A DNA stretch of 64,000 nt from Penelope pileata (lineage: Eukaryota > Chordata > Aves > Galliformes > Cracidae), in the NCBI GenBank assembly GCA_013396635.1, contig WBMW01005324.1, forward strand, positions 374,984 through 438,983. The letters run 5' to 3'. Below, one piece after another: positions 59,401 to 64,000 of the stretch. How positions within the stretch are numbered: the stretch's first letter is position 1; each line of letters starts with the position of its first letter. A program made the position numbers and the translations under genes. Under the pieces are notes generated by a model. That model was not told the origin of the DNA. It did no database searches and worked only from the letters and a program-made list of their open reading frames with translations.

Positions 59401-62400
59401 TTCTTTTTCTACAAGACTTCTCCTGTCCATCCACACACATCCTGTCCTCATTACTCATAGCCTTATTACTGTAATATCTTTCTCCTAGCAGCAAACTTAC
59501 CCTGCATAAGCTCAGCTCAAAGCACTACAGCAAAGCAAAGCCAGTACTCCACCCCCTCCATTCCAACAAACTCTCAAGTGTGTCTCTTCACCTTCCAAGT
59601 TCTCTACAGCCTTTGGTCACCAATACCCATGATGTCTCAAAATGGATGTTTTTGGAAGCTGTATTCCTATCTTTGACCCACAACACAAACAGTTCAATTA
59701 TTAAATTCTTTGACAATGTCTTTTGGTTCAATGATGGCACAGTGTTTAGCACAATGAAATTATGGCTCATGACTTGGATTCCTAAGAGTTAAAGTAACAT
59801 ATGTAATAAAACAAACCCTGTTTTAATTATATTTGACTAAAATTCATACCTCAAGACCACCGAACCATACAGAAATAGCATAAAAAGGAAAGAAAACAAT
59901 CACACCAATCAGAATAGTGTACTGCAAAGGCATCAGCCTTCAGCTGGTATTAATTGTTATGGCCCCAAACAACGTAAATCTAACTGTATCCTTCAATGTA
60001 CCTATGCTAATTTACATCCACAGACACTGTTTAAAAAAAAAAACAAAATTGGTTGTAAGCAATCCTTGCAGATAAAAAGAAACATGAAGAAAAGCGTCCC
60101 TTCCCAATTTTTTGCTGCTGTAGAGGACATGTAATGGATATGTGTACACCAGCACATTAAAGGCAGGTGAGGAAGTAAATTCTTTAGCTGTCTGGAATAA
60201 AACAGAATTAAAGAGGTACACATATGTGCAAATTTATTTCCTTGAGGTCTGTAAAGAAATCCTGGTAATGCTGTAGTTTTCCATTGTCTCTAAAAGAACT
60301 GAAAATCTACTGAAGATCAAGACAAGGAGATCTACACACACACAGAGAGGGGAGAGAGAATGCCGCTGAAACACATCCATAGGAATAGGACAAATCTTTC
60401 AGAAAATACTAATAGAAATGTATGTCCTACTCAAAAGCCTTTGAAACGCCTATAACACAGTTTTTGGAGCAAATCTTCTAATAGAATAAAACTTTGTTCT
60501 TTAAGTATTACATGACTATTTGATACATATGTAATTGAATACAAGCATAAGTAGAATGTGGATAAACTACCAGCAAAGTCACTTGATCACCTACTGTTTG
60601 ATATTCTTCAGTATGTTTTTGTTTTCAGAGGGCATTGTGCTAGATTTGTAAACAGGCTGAAAAAAAAGAACTAATTAGAACTAACTATTGTTGAGAAATG
60701 TTAATGTGGAATGGGAGGCATTTAAAGAACGGTAGCAGAGTTTAAAATATAAGTTCATTCCAGTAAATCAGTGTCAAAATGACAAGAGAAGCCAACATGG
60801 CTCAAGACAGATATATGGAACAATACATAAGATAAACAAAAAAGCTTTTGAACCCATCCACAGAATATGAGAAGTGAAAGATTTGATTAAGTATTAAAAG
60901 AAAAGGCTAAACCAAATGAAACAAAAATAAAAATGAATCATACAGCTAAAAGTCTCCCAAAATGAGGGAGGGTTGTCTTGGTTTTGTTTCATTTTAAATC
61001 AGGATAAAAACAAAGAATTAAGAATTTACTTTCCAGAATGCTATTTTTCACACAAATTAAAAGTAAATATATTTAGAGAATTGATTTGCAATTATCCTAT
61101 GATATAGCTACATCTGGAGCAGTCTACCTGAATACTTCTATATGAGGGAGTTTTAAGGCTTTTTCCCACCTTTACTGCTTTCATGTGTCGATGTAAATTA
61201 TGCACTAATGACACTTACAAAGGGCAAGTATGTGAACATGGCTCACATTCAGACAAACTGAACAAACAGCTGTAGTGATCATTGTGTAGTGTGCCATCAG
61301 TGCTTAACCAAGCTCACCTCTGCCCTGGCAGGCATTTCTGAGGGGCAATGCCTTCCCTCGGTCCTTGTAGATGCTGCACCACATCTTCACTCAGCAGGAG
61401 TGAAGGTAACAGCCTTTCTCACAAACCCTTAGTTACTGGTCTGTGGTGACCGGGAGCTGCACCCATTCATCTGGCTAAGGTCCTTCCGAAGCAATAGCAG
61501 AGCACAGGGCTGTATATCACTGCATGTTCTGTCCTTCCCCACATGAGCCCTGGAACGTTCCCAGTGTGTCCCCTCTGGTTGACAGGACTGCAACAAGTCA
61601 CTGGGGCAGAGTGCCTTTAGCAGATCTGTCTGTCCCTTTACAATAATGAGAAAAAAATGGAAAAGTGAAGCTTTTCCTCACAACTCAGCTTTACTGAATT
61701 AAGAGAACACTGACAGCACTGGCTTTTGCGTTATTTGCCTAAACTAAAGAAACATTTGCAATTTAAAGTTACCAGCACACTGGGTCTTTCACAGATATTC
61801 CTCAATCTTTTCTGCAAGGCTTCCCATAACTTTGACTTGACATGTAAACCAGCTATATTCAAAAAACTTCAGTGCAATTTTTGTCTGAGCTTTCTAACTT
61901 TGATTGGACAGCCAATTGCACCATACTGGCATATCCTGATATAACCAGTCAAAAGAATTTACTCCTTGATCCATTGGTAAGGTAATCTCTGGCAACTTTT
62001 TCTTAATATGATTTATTTTCCCCATCAATTGAGTGCTAACAACTGCTGCTCCCTCAATTCAGACCTACCTGAACGGCCCACGCAGGGGAGTAAGGGAGAT
62101 ACTTATGCCCCTTTTTACTCCTGCAGAAGTACATACCACTACTTCAGGCTTCCTCAGGGCTCAGCTCTCAGACTAGACATCAAATATCTGAGAGAGTAAA
62201 AAATGTGGGAACAGAGATTGAGAGAAGTCTTCACTGACACTTTACAAGTTTACATCATTCAAGAGAGATCCCTGAAGGCAAGAAAGAGACCATCATAATG
62301 CCATTAGTTGAGGGGAAGCCTAGGGAAACTGAAAACGTATGTAGCGAAAGCTTAAAAACCATTTTAGAAAACCAAGTGAGAGAAACACTTAAAACAAGCA

Positions 62401-64000
62401 CACTAGTGGTTCAATTAATGGTTTCAGATGCCCACAGGAGAAAATCTCCAAGGATATGACCACTAGGATAGACAAGGGGAAGCAATGGAGACCTGATGTG
62501 GAGATGTTCTGAATCATTTCCCCAAGTTTCATACAGGAAGTTAAATGCATTAAAAAAAAAAATAGAACAACAAACGTATTCTAGAAATGTGTACAAAGGA
62601 CATTTGATAGGCTGTTCAATCATATCAGTGCTATCAGTGGCCTAGACTAATAATTTCACAAACAGCACTAAAAGGCAAGGAAAAGTAAGCCTTGACTAGT
62701 ATGGCAGGTGAGGGGAGAAGAGATCATTTACTTTTCCATAAAAGAACTAGGATATTGGTTAAAGAGAAGGTGCCAGTCTTCTTATGAAGAAATCTGTTGG
62801 TTAATCTATCAAAGAATCCAGAATTAAGGCAAAAAGGTCGAGACCAAGTCTTAAGAAAAGACAAAGAATACATGCAAATTAAGTCATATTACTTACAATA
62901 AATTGTACATTTTTCATTTAAAAAAAAATCCCTTCTTTTAACTAGGACGGTAGCCTCCCCCCTCCAATTTAATAATAAACCAGGTTACAGAATTTAAAAA
63001 CAAAACAAAACAAAAAACAAATGAAGAGCGAACTATCATTTAGATCCTTCTTTTCCAAAAACAGAATTACATTTCCCCTGGAAGCTCAAGCTCCACATGG
63101 GTATTTATCCATCCACCAATTAATGTGCATTTTGCAGCCCTCGTTGTGAGTCCCACACTTTATTTATTCATCAGAGAAATCTAAGAGCTTCCTTCTCTGT
63201 CACCAGTGGCACAAACTACTGCAGCACGAACTCCCACATCCATTCTCTGTGGCCATAGCTGCAAGGCCTTCATTTAAAATTAGGTCTGCATTTGCTGTCA
63301 CCTTATTCAGAGGGAATGGGTGGTTTTACTGTAACTGCAAGCCTTTAGCTCTAGCTGCAGCCTCATGCTTTTAGCTGGGAAGAATCTAGTCCGTTTCCAT
63401 GCGTCACACAAATATCAGAGGTCACAAAGAATACATAGATCTCTAGGAGCATAAAACCTGGCGAGGAAGGTGAGAGAGAATAAACAACAGCTAACACCAC
63501 TACAAAAAGTAGATCATTACAAGCCATTTAACATGATTTAAAAATATCAACTGCACAAAATGGTTTTACCCAGTATCAACAAAACTGTGAAATAAATGTG
63601 TAATGCTCAGCTATTTTCTCTAAATAGTAAACCCACGTGCAGTCTTTCCCTGAAAATTGGCTTCAGAACGTCGGCCACATTCCAAAACAACTAAACATTC
63701 AGTGTGACTGAGCATGATTGATTTGTATCTGTAGCAAAATGATGCAACACACAACAGTCCCTCTTTTCTTCCACTCCTTCATTTAGGAGTCATGTTCATA
63801 AATGGAGGCAGCCAGCTTGCCTTGTGTCAACAGATTTCAGCAGGACGAGGCATGGCAGGGGACAGTGCCCTGCCCATTCCTCTCACTGGGTTGGTTATCC
63901 CATACCCTCCTCTCTCCTTGGCAGTGGCTACAGCCTGCAAAATAATGGCCTCAACAGCTTCTTAGGCCCACTCACTGTTATAATCTGTATAATAAGTATT

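Larger units (their letters stand above)
51706..64000. other. Intergenic downstream of RCN1, no gene seen
   Basis: No exon of a neighbouring gene is recognisable. WT1, the mammalian neighbour on this side, has distinctive zinc-finger exons and none appears. Visible items are a weak repeat relic at 53425, a candidate regulatory block at 52880-53290, small A-runs near 60031 and 62549, a CA/GA tract near 60333-60357 and a CAAAA-type repeat near 63000-63019. Confidence 0.6.

Noticed and set aside
63000..64000. The right edge searched for the last exons of WT1.
   Set aside because: No zinc-finger coding sequence on either strand.

Overview
This window looks like vertebrate nuclear DNA, most likely from a bird. 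It is AT-rich, almost empty of long open reading frames, and carries one split gene with GT-AG introns and a CpG-island promoter. Recognisable repeats are sparse. They include a degenerate CR1 LINE 3' end of the kind typical of bird genomes and several very old amniote palindromic or SINE relics. Five runs of N mark a draft assembly. I see no prokaryotic, viral or plasmid content and no CRISPR array.

The one gene I can support is RCN1 (reticulocalbin-1), on the + strand. It encodes an ER-lumen calcium-binding protein of the CREC family. Exons 2 to 6 (43,669-49,846) are intact and join in frame to give 246 residues with six EF-hand loops and a C-terminal HDEL retrieval signal. Exon 1 (signal peptide and N-terminus, about 85 residues in mammals) is not visible. 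It is almost certainly lost in the N gap at 41,884-41,988 inside the CpG island. The 3' UTR probably runs to a poly(A) signal at 51,677 and contains the CR1 relic.

Layout: 1-41,600 is a non-coding stretch holding old repeat relics, microsatellites and some possible regulatory elements. The CpG-island promoter with a gap lies at about 41,640-42,020. RCN1 occupies about 41,900-51,700. From 51,700 to 64,000 is non-coding again. In mammals RCN1 lies between PAX6 and WT1, so these flanks may be parts of the PAX6-RCN1 and RCN1-WT1 intervals. That is synteny-based inference, as neither neighbour is visible here.

I found no new multi-gene system. The items most worth a second look are a 180-bp palindromic element at 8,746-8,925, three unusually good short palindromes (6,701, 28,788 and 37,261), a cluster of TAATTA sites at 16,100-16,500, the missing exon 1 in an undersized gap, and a false-looking duplication across a 4-N gap at 24,675.
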